Of a stretch of 64,000 nt of DNA, positions 1 through 9,628 are shown piece by piece. The stretch covers positions 124,001 through 188,000 of the forward strand of contig CANXME010002160.1 in NCBI GenBank assembly GCA_948144175.1. Direction: 5' to 3'. The stretch comes from Closterium sp. NIES-65. Lineage: Eukaryota; Streptophyta; Zygnematophyceae; Desmidiales; Closteriaceae. The position numbers and the translations under genes were made by a program. Numbering within the stretch: position 1 is the stretch's first letter; every line of letters starts with the position of its first letter. The notes under the pieces are model-generated. The model saw nothing but the letters and a program-made list of their open reading frames with translations, had not been told where the DNA came from and did no database searches.

Positions 1-409
1 GAGAACTTGCCAGCCAGCTACCCTTCTTGGCGCCTGCTCAACAACCGTCATTGGAACCGTCCACCAACTGCCTCTCTAAACTTTCTGAGAAGCCCAGCAA
101 CAGCGCAACATTCTCCTGCGCTGTGGCTATTGATTCAGGCCTCAAGGCTTGGCTCAATTGGCGGGTCAGGAAGGTACAGCGTCGACGCTGGGAGGTTCTG
201 TTCTGCTGAATTGTTGCTGGAAGATTCTGAAACATCACTCAAAGGTTCTGAAACATCATTGGAAGGTGTTGTGGTGGTGTTGAATTTTGCTGTGGGGATG
301 CAGATGCCACGGAATGCACTGTAGCCCGGCTTGCACATGCACTCCATTTCGTTGCCTCTGGTGCGTTTGCCACACTCGGAGTTGGCAGGGCAGCCTGTAG
401 TGACGCACG
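1..409. repeat. Left copy of host-gene 3' segment (matches 12228-12636)
   Basis: Positions 1-409 match 12228-12636 at a constant offset of 12,227 bp, with five substitutions seen by eye (about 98.8% identity). The match stops abruptly after position 409. There the right copy continues into the rest of exon 5 and the left copy jumps into copia pol. The match is still in progress at base 1, so it probably continues to the left of the window. The simplest reading is the junction of a tandem duplication whose unit is 410-12636. An assembly join is the main alternative. Confidence 0.85.
135..409 (-). pseudogene. Truncated last exon of EGF-like secreted-protein gene
   Basis: This minus-strand fragment equals exon 5 of the gene at 12362-13791 but lacks the exon's first bases and everything upstream. 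It keeps the cysteine pattern of the second EGF-like module, the Ser/Thr/Asn-rich tail and the TGA stop at 135-137. There is no start codon, signal peptide or upstream exon, because copia sequence begins at 410. Its coding differences from the intact copy are few, for example a Pro for Ala in the tail. It is very probably non-functional. Confidence 0.8.
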
Positions 410-2126
410 GCGCTCACTCGGACATCGTGCAACCGAAGGAACCTGGCACGCAAGAATGGGACACCCAAGCAACACATTGTTAAACAACACGATAAGAGCA
501 GGCGTGCTCGATAAAGACTCTCTATTCCTAACTGACGGCAGAGAACTTCAGGGAGCCCGTGGAACATGCTTCACCTGTCCCGAAGCTGACTTACCGCATC
601 AATCGTTTGCGTCTCACCACAACCCAAGCGCACCAGCTTACGCGCCACTCGAGAAGGTGTACAGCGACATCTTGTACAACCGCGAGCCTGGACAAAATGC
701 GTACAACTACACCATCACCTTCATCGACGCCGCCACACGATATGTCTGGCACCTAAACCTTCCGAGCAAAGACATGGCCTTCGAAGCCTTTGTCGCTTGG
801 CTCCCAGTAGCAGAACGAGAATCGGGCGTCCAACTAAAGAGCTTCCAGTCAGAGGGGGGAGGAGAATACACCTCACAGAGGTTCAAGCAGTACTTGGCTG
901 AAAGGGGAATCGCGGCTCATCTCCCTTCCCTACGCCCATCAACAGCAGGGTGTAGCAGAAAGAATGAACAGGACCCTCCAAAACACCATGCGCAAGCTGC
1001 TACGTGGCATGCACCTGCCCAACCACCAGTGGCCCGAAGCAATGGACCACGCCGTCATGCTGCACAACTTGCTCTCGTCATCATCGCTCCCGAACAACGC
1101 ATCACCGCACCTGCTGTGGACAGGAAAACTGGGCAGCACAAAAATGTTACGAGTCTTCGGCTGCATGGTACAGTACCGGCCTCCATCTGCACGAGCTGGC
1201 CGATTCTCACAACGCGCACAGTGGGGACTACACCTGGGCATCGAAAAACACTACAATGCATGGAAGATTTTTTACGTCGAGACAAAGGAAACAGTAGCCG
1301 CACGTGATGTCATCTTCTACGGAAACCTCACCCTCCGGTATTACCTTGCCAACTTGCAAGAAGGAAACCCTGATCGCTCCGATGGTTTTCAAGGCACCCG
1401 AGCCTTCGCCTCGGCAGATGACGAAGCTGACTGGGACGAGCAGAACGTGGAAGGAGCCTCGGAAGAAGCCGGACCCCTCCCCTACTGCTCCGTCGACGTA
1501 CCAATGGACGGCGAAAACCCACGCGAAAGCATCAACGCCGAAACCTATTACCACTTCGCTGACAACGATTACGTTACACCTGCACAAGTCAACATCGACG
1601 AAACAGAACGCATAGGACCCAATTTCGCACCTGATCGAGAAGCGGGAGACGAAGCTCTTTATCCCGCGGACACTTCACTCCCCCGCTACACACAGAGTGG
1701 ACTCCAAATCCTTGGCCTCGTCACCGCAGTTCACGGCGCAGCCATTCAAAAAGAGCATGCGACAGTTCAACAGGCTCTGGGGGGGGAACATAAGGAAAAA
1801 TGACGCGAAGCCATGGACAGGGAACTAAAGGCACTGGAGGAACGCAACACGTGGAAGGTCGTCCCTATCAGCGTAGCACGGAACAAAACAATACTCACCG
1901 GGAAGTGGGTCTTCCGTGTGAAGACAAAGGCTGACAGCACCATCGACAAGTTTAAAGCTCGCTGGGTCGTACGCGGCTTCGACCAAGAACACGGACGCGA
2001 CTTCACCGAAACATTCGCTCCGGTCAGTCGACACACTTCACTCCGAATCCTCCTCGCGATCGCCGCCATGAAGAAGAAGAAGCTGCGGCAAATCAACGTC
2101 GCGAACGCATTCCTCTACGCACCTGT
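410..2126 (+). pseudogene. Copia element A, 5' part: GAG-pre-integrase, integrase, start of RT
   Basis: Element A begins inside pol, with no 5' LTR, gag or protease. The reading frame opens in the pre-integrase zinc region (W-H-A-R-M-G-H-P near 444-470). It continues through the integrase core, with D in SDILY near 660 and E in SEGGGEY near 850. Near 920 there is a frameshift, after which the second frame (964-1803) carries the VAERMNR integrase motif and a variable linker. A TGA at 1801-1803 replaces a Trp expected in the W-R-E-A-M motif. RT then runs to FLYAPV at 2126, where element B interrupts it. The frame resumes at 9629. This family is distinct from B. Confidence 0.9.
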
Positions 2127-2254
2127 TGTCAGATTTATATGACATAGTTGCTGTAGGCTATAGTGGGGTAGCACATATGGGGTACAGGGTTTCTAGGGTT
2201 GTATTTGTACCCAATCTTTCCTTAGTCATTCCATCCCTGTTCACTTGTTTCACA
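2127..2254 (+). repeat. 5' LTR of element B (128 bp)
   Basis: The LTR starts TGTCAGATTT and ends TTTCACA, and is identical by eye to 9496-9623. It holds the core shared by the copia LTRs in this window, TAGTGGGGTAGC followed by CATATGGGGTAC. At 128 bp it is short for a copia element of this size. Confidence 0.95.
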
Positions 2255-2298
2255 TGGTATAGAGCGGGTCCTTCCTAAGGACCGTTTTTTTAGGGCCC
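2255..2298 (+). promoter_or_regulatory. Element B primer-binding site, hairpin and GGGCCC palindrome
   Basis: TGGTATAGAGCGGG directly follows the LTR. It matches the complement of the initiator tRNA-Met 3' end (TGGTATCAGAGC) with one base missing. Next is a perfect 7-bp hairpin, GGTCCTT (2267-2273), loop 2274-2276, AAGGACC (2277-2283), then GGGCCC at 2293-2298. Related elements keep the hairpin with different stem sequences. Reverse-transcription priming is known for such sites; a role in packaging or dimerisation is inference. Confidence 0.75.
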
Positions 2299-3250
2299 AC
2301 CGAAGGGCGCCCCGAGGCGCGCATTTTTTTTAGCGACCCCTCGGGTCGCCATTTCCCTCGCGGCCCCGCTGCCCCTCCTGATCGCGGCCCCGCCGCCTGC
2401 TTGACGCGGCCCCGCCGCCTCCACTGACGCGGCCCCACCGCCGGCTCTGACGCGGCCCTGCCGCCCGCTACGTCGCGGCCCCGCCGCCTGCTTGACGCGG
2501 CCCCGCCGCCTCCACTGACGCGGCCCCGCCGCCGGCTCTGACGCGGCCCTGCCGGCCCGCCGCTGCACCTGACGGCCCCGCCGCTGCACCTGCCAGCCCG
2601 CCGCTGCACCCTACAGCCCGCCGCTGCACCCTACGGCCCGCCGCCTCACCTGACGGCCCCGCCGCTGCGCCTGCCGGCCCGCCGCTGCACCCTACGGCCC
2701 GCCGCTGCACCCAGCGGCCCGCCGCTTCACCTGACAGCCCAGCCGCTGCAACTACCGGCCCGCCACTGCACCCTACGGCCCGCCGCTGCACCCAGCGGCC
2801 CGCCGCTTCACCTGACGGCCCCGCCGCTGCACCTACCGGCCCGCCGCTGCACCCTACGGCCCCGCCGCTGCACCTGCCGGCCCGCCGCTGCACCGGTCGA
2901 CCCGCCGCTGCACCTACCGGCCCGCGGCTGCACCCTACGGCCCCGCCGCTGCACCTGCCGGCCCGCCGCTGCACCGGTCGACCCGCCGCTGCACCTGCCG
3001 GCCCGCCGCTGCACCTGACGGCCCCGCCCCTGCATCTCCCGGCCGAGCCGCCCCAGCAGCAGAGCCGCCCCAGCAGCCGAGCCGCCCCAGCCGCCGAGCC
3101 GCCCCAGCAGCCGAGCCGCCCCAGCAGCCGAGCCGCCCCAGCAGCCGAGCCGCCCCAGCTGCAGTGCCGCCCGAGCCACCCGAGCCGCCGAGTCGCCCGA
3201 GCCGCCCAGCAGTCGAGCCGCCCGAGCCGCCCGAGCCGCCCGAGCCCTCC
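2299..3250 (+). repeat. GC-rich tandem-repeat leader of element B
   Basis: This region repeats variants of GGCCCGCCGCTGCACC and GCGGCCCCGCCGCC. It then becomes a 9-12 bp array of the GAGCCGCCC / AGCAGCCGAGCC type just before gag. Long open frames exist on the minus strand only because the repeats lack stops. I read it as an untranslated leader. Confidence 0.8.
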
Positions 3251-3315
3251 CTGCACTGCCCTGTCTGGTGAGCACTGAGCTTTACTCTGCGCACTGCCCT
3301 CTCTCTACTGCTGTC

Positions 3316-6160
3316 ATGGCTACCCCCAGTGTCCTCGCCTTTGACGCTGAGGGCAGAGCCATTGACTTTGACGTGTGGGTAGACGACCTACTGCTTTTCC
3401 TACAGTGCGACAGAGCTGACGGACTCTCTCTCTTTGATCTCACTTCTGGTGCCTCTCCCGCCCCTGCTGCTACTGAGGATGCCACTGTTCGCTCACAGTG
3501 GGCCACACGCGATGCTACTGCACGTCTTGCTGTGCGTCGCCACCTCCCTCCCGCTGAGCGTGCGCACTTTGGGTCGTACAAGAGTGCTAAGACCTTGTAC
3601 GACGCCGTTATCGCGCGCTACTCCACCCCTGCCACTGCTGCACTGAGCCGCCTCATGCTACCGTACCTCTTTCCCGACCTTGCTGCTTTTGCCACAGTCG
3701 CCGACCTCATTACCCATCCGCGCACTAGTGACGCTCGCTTCCGCGCTGCACTTCCTGCTGAGTTCTGCGCCAAGAACCCCCCCCCCAAGTACTTCACTCT
3801 CTACTACATTGTCACCCGCCTCCCTGACTCCCTTCGCGGAGTCAGGGACGACCTACTCGCAGTCTGCCCCACCACTCTCACTGTCGAGATCCTCGAGAAG
3901 TCCCTCCTCGCAGTCGAGAAGAGCATTCTCGCTGTAGGGGCCTCTCGTGGTGACCCGCGCACCCCCATCTTTGAGGGGTGTTCCCCCTCCCCCCTCCTGC
4001 CCTCTGTCGCCTCTGCTGCTACGGCCGACCTTGTTGGTTTTGAGTCGGTCGGAGCGGCGTCTGCCCCCAGCGGGAGACGTCGCTCTGGCAAGAGCAAGGG
4101 GGGCAGGGGCGGTGGTGGAGGCGGCGGGGGCGGTGGAGGCGGAGGTAGAGGCAGCGGCGGAGGTGAGGGTGGTAGCGGGAGTAGTGGCGGGAGTGGAGGT
4201 GTCGGCGGAGGCAGTGGAGGCGGGGGTGGCAGCGGCGGTGGTAGTGGGGGTGGAGGCGGAGGCGGCGGTGGCGGCCGCGACGGTGGAAGTGGCGGTGGCG
4301 GTGGAGGTGGTGGCGGCGGCGGCGGAGGAGGCGGCGGAGGTCGTGGCGCGCCAAGGAGGAGTGGCTCCGGTGGTGGTCAGCGCCAGCAGCAGCAGCGTGG
4401 TCAGGAGACCCTCTCCCCGCAGCAGCTCCGTGAGTGGTACTCTGCGCGTCAGCGGGGTGGGGGTACTGGTCCGTGCACTTACGTCCTGCGCACTAGCAAC
4501 CGTGCGGGTGAGCAGTGTGGTGGTCCACACTCCACCCAGCGTTGCTTCGGCCGCCTGACTGACGCTTGGCGCCGCCAGTTTCCTGACGCCTCTGAGATCC
4601 CTCGCTGGGACCAGCTGTCTAGGGCTGGAGTAGCTATCTTTGATCTTGACTTTGATGCTATTCTTGCTGCTATGTATGCTGTGACTATTAGTGAGGAGGG
4701 TGACTGTTACCGGTGTTTCCCGCCCGGCCCGGGCATTGGTACTGCGGCTCTAGGTGCTGTTGAGGCTGCTACTCCAGGTGCTGGTGAGGCTGTTGCTCTA
4801 GGTGCCAGTGAGTCTGAGTCCTCAGGTGCTGGTGAGTCTGCTCTCTCAGGTACTGTGTCGACTTCACCCTCTCTCACTTTCACTCTTGACTCTGGGGCGT
4901 CTCGCTCCTTCTTTCGAGACCGCACCACACTCACGCCGCTTAGTCGGCCAGTGGCGGTCTCCTTGGCAGACCCCTCTGGGGGTCCTGTTCTGGCTCGCTA
5001 CTCCACTGTCCTGCCGTGCCCTGCGGTCCCGTCTGGCGCCCTGTCCGGTCTCTACCTCCCCTCGTTCTCTACGAACTTGGTGGCGGGTGCTGACCTACAG
5101 GATGCAGGGGTTGACCAGTTCACCCCTGCGCGCCGACGAGTCACCCACTGCACGGACGCGGACACGGGTCGACACCTGACCACATTCACACGTGGTCCAG
5201 GGTCGAGCCTGTACACACTCACTGTTCCGTCTCCTTCTCCTGCGTCTGGTCAAGTAGCTGCGTCGGGTCAGGTGTTTGCTGCAGCGTCCAGGTCTGGTCC
5301 TGAGTCTGCCCCCTGCTCGTGTCGCCTCCTGTCCCACGAGACCCTCCTGTGGCACCACAGGATGGGTCACCCCTCCCTGCCTCGTCTCCGGGGCATGGCC
5401 TCTCGCCTTCTTGTCTCTGGCCTTCCCCGGTCCCTCCCTCCCCTTCCTCCTGGGCCTGGCCCTCCCTGTGTCCCCTGTGTCGAGGGTCGCCTGCGGGCTA
5501 CCCCTCACTCCTCCCCGTTCCCTCCGACGGAGGCCCCGATGCAGACGCTTCACATGGACGTGTGGGGCCCAGCCCGCGTCCGTGGACAGGGTCACGAGCG
5601 CTACTTCCTGCTGGTGGTTGACGACTACACGTGTTACACCTCAGTCTTCCCCTTGCGCAGCAAGGGTGAGGTCACTGAGGTGTTGATCGACTGGATCCGC
5701 GCAGCTCGTCTCCAGCTCAGGAAGAGCTTCGGCTCAGACTTTCCTGTTTTCCGCCTGCACTCGGACAGAGGCGGAGAGTTCTCCTCCGTCCTTCTGCGAG
5801 CCTACTGTCGGGCACGTGGCATCCGCCAGACCTTCACGCTTCCGGACTCTCCACAACAGAATGGGATTGCTGAGCGCCGCATCGGCATTGTCATGGACGT
5901 CGCCCGTACGTCCATGGTGCATGCGGCTGCCCCCCATTTTCTGTGGCCGTTTGCGGTTCGGTACGCCGCGCATCAGATCAACCTTCACCCCAGGGTCTCT
6001 CGGCCCGCGATGTCCCCAGTCTTGATGTGGACGGGGAAGGTTGGCGATGCGTCGGCGTTCCGTGTCTGGGGATCTCGGGCGTTTGTCCGCGACTTGTCTG
6101 CGGACAAGCTGTCCCCTCGTGCTGCTCCCTGTGTCTTCCTTGGCTTCCCCCTGACGCCCC
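3316..6160 (+). pseudogene. Element B gag, protease and integrase
   Basis: The start is the ATG at 3316, which aligns with the gag start of every related copy (MATPSVLAFD). An upstream in-frame ATG exists at 3268. Gag is followed by a C10 run at 3777-3786 (in frame here), then a Gly-rich stretch near 4093-4350. A zinc-type motif C-X13-C-X3-H-X4-C lies near 4474-4540. The aspartic protease has the LDSGAS motif near 4885. The GAG-pre-integrase HHRMGH lies near 5355. The integrase has catalytic D (DVWGP), D (HSDRGGEF) and E (NGIAERR) near 5560, 5758 and 5870. One C is missing from a C run near 6150, so the frame breaks. Only the frameshift disables this part. Confidence 0.92.
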
Positions 6161-7958
6161 AGGGTGGCAGTTCTACCACCCCACCTCTCGTCGTGTTCTG
6201 TCCTCCCAGGACGTCACGTTCGACGAGTCAGTCCCCTTCTACCGCCTCTTCCCCTACCGCACTCCTTCCCTCCCCCCTCCACCGGACTTCCTTGTGCCGG
6301 TTCCCCCCCCGGTAGACCCCCTCCCCCCTCAGGTTCCTGCTCCCTCAGGTGTGTCCCAGGTAGACGCCGTTGACCCGGTCGAGGTTACTGGTGACTCTGG
6401 TGCTGCTGCGGGTGCTGGGCCTGGGGGTGCTGCCTCTGGGGGTGCTGTGCGCGGGGGTGCCGGGCCTGGGTGTGCTGCTACTGGGGGTGCTGAGCCTGGG
6501 GGTGCTGGGCCTGAGGGTGCTACTGCGGAGGGTGCTGAGCCTGGGGGTGCTGAGCCTAGGTGTGCTGAGCCTGGGGGTGCTGAGACTGGAGGTACTACGC
6601 CTTGGGGTGCTGAGCCGGGGGGTGCTGAGTCAGGAGCTGCTGAGCCTGGGGGTGCTGATTCTGGAGCTGCTGCGCCTGGGGGTGCTGCGTCTGGAGCTGC
6701 TGAGCCTGGGGTTTCTCCTGCTGCTGCGTCTCGCCGGGAGCCCCTCTCTCCACAGGAGCTGCGCGAGTGGTTTGCTCGCCGCTGGAGGCATGCTGCTGGA
6801 GCTGGAGCTTCTTCGACTGTCGAGGGTGCTGGTCCTGCCGGTCCCGGAGCTGCTGGGCCTGCGGGTCCTACTGGAGCTGGAGCCACTGAGGGTGTTGGTG
6901 CTGAGACAGCTGCTGTCTGTCCTGGCGGTGGTTCTGCTGCTGGTGCTGCTGGAGGTCCTGCTGCTGGAGGTGCTGGTGGCGCTGGTGCTGTCGCTGAGGG
7001 TGCTGGTGCTGTACCTGCTGAGTCTGGAGTTGCCGCGCGGCCTCGGCCGTACTTCGTTCCGCTCCTGCAGCAGGTTCTTGGTCTTTCTCCTCCGGTAGAG
7101 TGTCCACAGCCTGTCCAGTCGCAATCCCTGTTGGAGCCTTCCTCTCCACTGCCTGCTCCCTCTCCTTACACTGGTCCTACTGGAGGTCTTGCTGAGCGTC
7201 GTGAGCCTGCGTCTCGTCCTGCGTCGCCTGTTCGTGCTGCTCGCACTAGTGGTCGCGGTTCGCGTCAGCGTCCTCCTCCTGTCCCTGGCACGCACCGGAT
7301 GTCTCTGCGTCCGTCCACTGCTCCTCTGCGTGCCCCTTTGCCTTCTCCTCCCGAGTCCTCTCTTCCTGCGCTTGCCGACCCTGAGTCGGACTCTCTTCGT
7401 GCTGCCAGTCCTACTGTCACGCGTCTCCTTGCTACTGTCGTCACTGACCCCTCGTTTGCGTCCACTGCTGCGTCTGCCCTTGTCGTTGAGCTCGTCGACT
7501 TTGCTGCTCGCTGTCGTCTAGACTACGCTGCTAGTCTTGTTGCTGAGTCAGCGTCTGACTGTCCTCCGTCCGTCGGGGGTGACTGTGCTCTTGGCACGGA
7601 CGTCCTAGAGGACAGGCAGGAGGAGTTACAGTGTCTGGCGGCTGCTTCACCTCATCTCGCGTCTGTACTGCTTGCTCCTGAGGGAGACCCGGATGCACTA
7701 GACATCCCGACTCCGCGCTCTTACGCGGAGGCCGTAGAGGGTCCCTACTCGTCTCAGTGGCAGGCAGCTATGGATGCAGAGATGGCTTCCTGGAAGTCCA
7801 CAGGCACCTACGTTGACGCAGTTCCCCCTCCTGGGGCGAACATAGTCAGTGGCATGTGGATCTTCAGGGTGAAGCGGCCGCCGGGCTCTCCACCTGTCTT
7901 CAAGGCGCGGTACGTTGCTCGTGGCTTCAGTCAGCGGCAGGGAGTTGACTACTTTTAG
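6160..7958 (+). pseudogene. Element B linker and RT N-terminus
   Basis: The second frame carries the end of integrase, then a linker built from a 15-bp repeat encoding G-A-E-P-G (about 6390-6720), then a Ser/Pro/Ala-rich stretch. RT begins at the W-Q-A-A-M-D-A-E-M motif near 7760. The frame stops at TAG 7956-7958, where related copies have CAG (Gln). The linker makes this polyprotein much longer than a usual copia one: about 6 kb of coding sequence. Confidence 0.88.
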
Positions 7959-9284
7959 ACCTTCTCTCCCACCCCGAAGATGACCACTCTTCGGGTGCTG
8001 CTGCACATAGCCGCTCAGCGCGACTACGAGCTTCACTCTCTCGACTTCAGCACTGCGTTCCTGCAGGGTAGCCTGCACGAGGAGATCTGGCTGCGCCGTC
8101 CACCTGGCTTCACTGGGACTTTCCCTCCTGGCACCCAGTGGAGCCTCCGACGGCCAGTCTACGGTCTCCGCCAGGCACCGCGTGAGTGGCACGACACACT
8201 GAGGACTACACTTGCGGCTCTTGGGTTTGCTCCTTCTACTGCTGACCCGTCGCTGTTTCTGCGCACCGACACTTCTCTGCCGCCGTTCTACATCCTCGTG
8301 TACGTCGACGACTTGGTCTTTGCCACAGCGGACACTGCTGGACTCGCCTACGTGAAGTCCGAGCTGCTGAAGAGACACACGTGCACAGACCTGGGTGAAC
8401 TGCGCAGCTACCTTGGCTTGCAGATCACTCGGGACAGAGCACGCCGCACCATTACCTTGACTCAGTCACACATGGTGTAGCAGGTCTTTCAGCGCTTCGG
8501 CTTCACGTACTCCTCGCCTCAGGCCACTCCTCTGTCTACTCGCCACTCGCTCTCAGCTCTGCCTTCGGATGAGTCCGTAGAGTCGAGTGGCCCGTACCCA
8601 GAGCTTGTTGGCTGCCTCATGTACCTGATGACCTGCACACGACCTGACCTTGCATACCCTCTGAGCATTCTTGCACGCTATGTTGCTCCTGGGAGACACC
8701 GACCAGAGCACATGGCTGCAGCGAAGAGGGTGTTGCGCTACCTGTGCAGTACGTCGGGCATGGGGCTAGTGCTTGGAGGGCGGAGTCCAGTGGTCCTTAC
8801 AGGGCACGCGGACGCTTCTTGGGCTGACGACCAGGCTACGCAGCGGTCGTCACAGGGTTACACCTTCAGTCTTGGTTCCGGCTCTGTCTCGTGGCGGGCT
8901 ACTCGCTCGTCTTCGGTTCTCAACTCCAGTTGTGAGGCTGAGATCTACGCTGGGGCCATGGCTGCACAGGAGCTTCGCTGGCTCACCTACCTGCTGACTG
9001 ACCTTGGAGAGCCGCCTCGTTCTCCTCCAGTGCTGTACGTAGACAACAAGGCCATGCTGGCCTTGTGTCGAGAGCAGCGTCTGGAGCACAGATCGAAGCA
9101 CATTGCTCTTCGCTACTTCCTTGCTCGTGAGCTGCAGCAGCGTGGACAGTTGCGGCTTGCGTACGTGGCCTCTGAGGCCAACACTGCTGATGTGTTCACC
9201 AAGGCACTCGCGCCTTGTGACCATCAGCGCCTCTGCACCCAGCTGGGTCTTGTGCCTGTCTTGCCTCACTTGCTCTCCTCTTGA
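7959..9284 (+). pseudogene. Element B RT core and RNase H
   Basis: The same frame continues after the TAG with the RT core, including the catalytic Y-V-D-D near 8300. A second TAG at 8478-8480 replaces CAG (Gln) of other copies. RNase H follows, with ADASWAD near 8810, CEAEIYA near 8935, YVDNKAM near 9035 and the C-terminal VFTKAL. The natural stop is TGA at 9282-9284. The two TAGs and the upstream frameshift would prevent a full polyprotein without suppression. Confidence 0.92.
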
Positions 9285-9495
9285 CTTTACTTGTACTGTG
9301 ACATATATATACCTGCTCTTGCTTGTCTAGTTTTATATATATATGTCTGTACTCCTGCATGTGAACTGGCCTCTGGCGTTGCTCTTGTGCTCGGACTGTG
9401 TGGTGACGTTGTGATCCACCCTGAGCTTGCTCTGCTTTGCTTTACTTGACTGGTCTTGTGACCCCTTGTTCTCCCCCACTTTGCCTATGGGGGTG
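9285..9495 (+). other. Element B 3' untranslated region and polypurine tract
   Basis: AT-rich stretches with TATATATA runs are followed by a conserved segment. It ends CTATGGGGGTG directly before the LTR, the expected polypurine tract for plus-strand priming. The same segment sits beside the LTRs at 18290, 26173, 38585, 45740, 49281 and 49618. Confidence 0.8.
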
Positions 9496-9623
9496 TGTCA
9501 GATTTATATGACATAGTTGCTGTAGGCTATAGTGGGGTAGCACATATGGGGTACAGGGTTTCTAGGGTTGTATTTGTACCCAATCTTTCCTTAGTCATTC
9601 CATCCCTGTTCACTTGTTTCACA
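9496..9623 (+). repeat. 3' LTR of element B
   Basis: This LTR is identical by eye to 2127-2254. It is followed by the target duplication CCTGT at 9624-9628 and then by the resumed RT frame of element A. Confidence 0.95.
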
Positions 9624-9628
9624 CCTGT

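Larger units (their letters stand above)
2127..9623 (+). mobile_element. Copia element B, complete, nested in element A
   Basis: This 7,497-bp LTR retrotransposon has 128-bp LTRs at 2127-2254 and 9496-9623 that appear identical. It is flanked by the 5-bp duplication CCTGT (2122-2126 and 9624-9628). Removing it rejoins the RT frame of element A exactly across V-D-A-E-I-F. The order is LTR, primer site, hairpin, GC-rich leader, gag, protease, integrase, linker, RT, RNase H, polypurine tract, LTR, which is the Ty1/copia order. The coding region has one frameshift near 6160 and in-frame TAGs at 7956 and 8478. This copy is recent but defective. Confidence 0.95.

Noticed and set aside
2468..3256. 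Long minus-strand frame over the element B leader
   Set aside because: It is open only because the GC-rich repeats contain no stops on that strand. Composition is repetitive and equivalent frames differ between copies.
6370..7098. Leucine-rich protein (LSLGVL repeats)
   Set aside because: It is the off-frame reading of the 15-bp minisatellite whose in-frame reading is GAEPG within copia pol.
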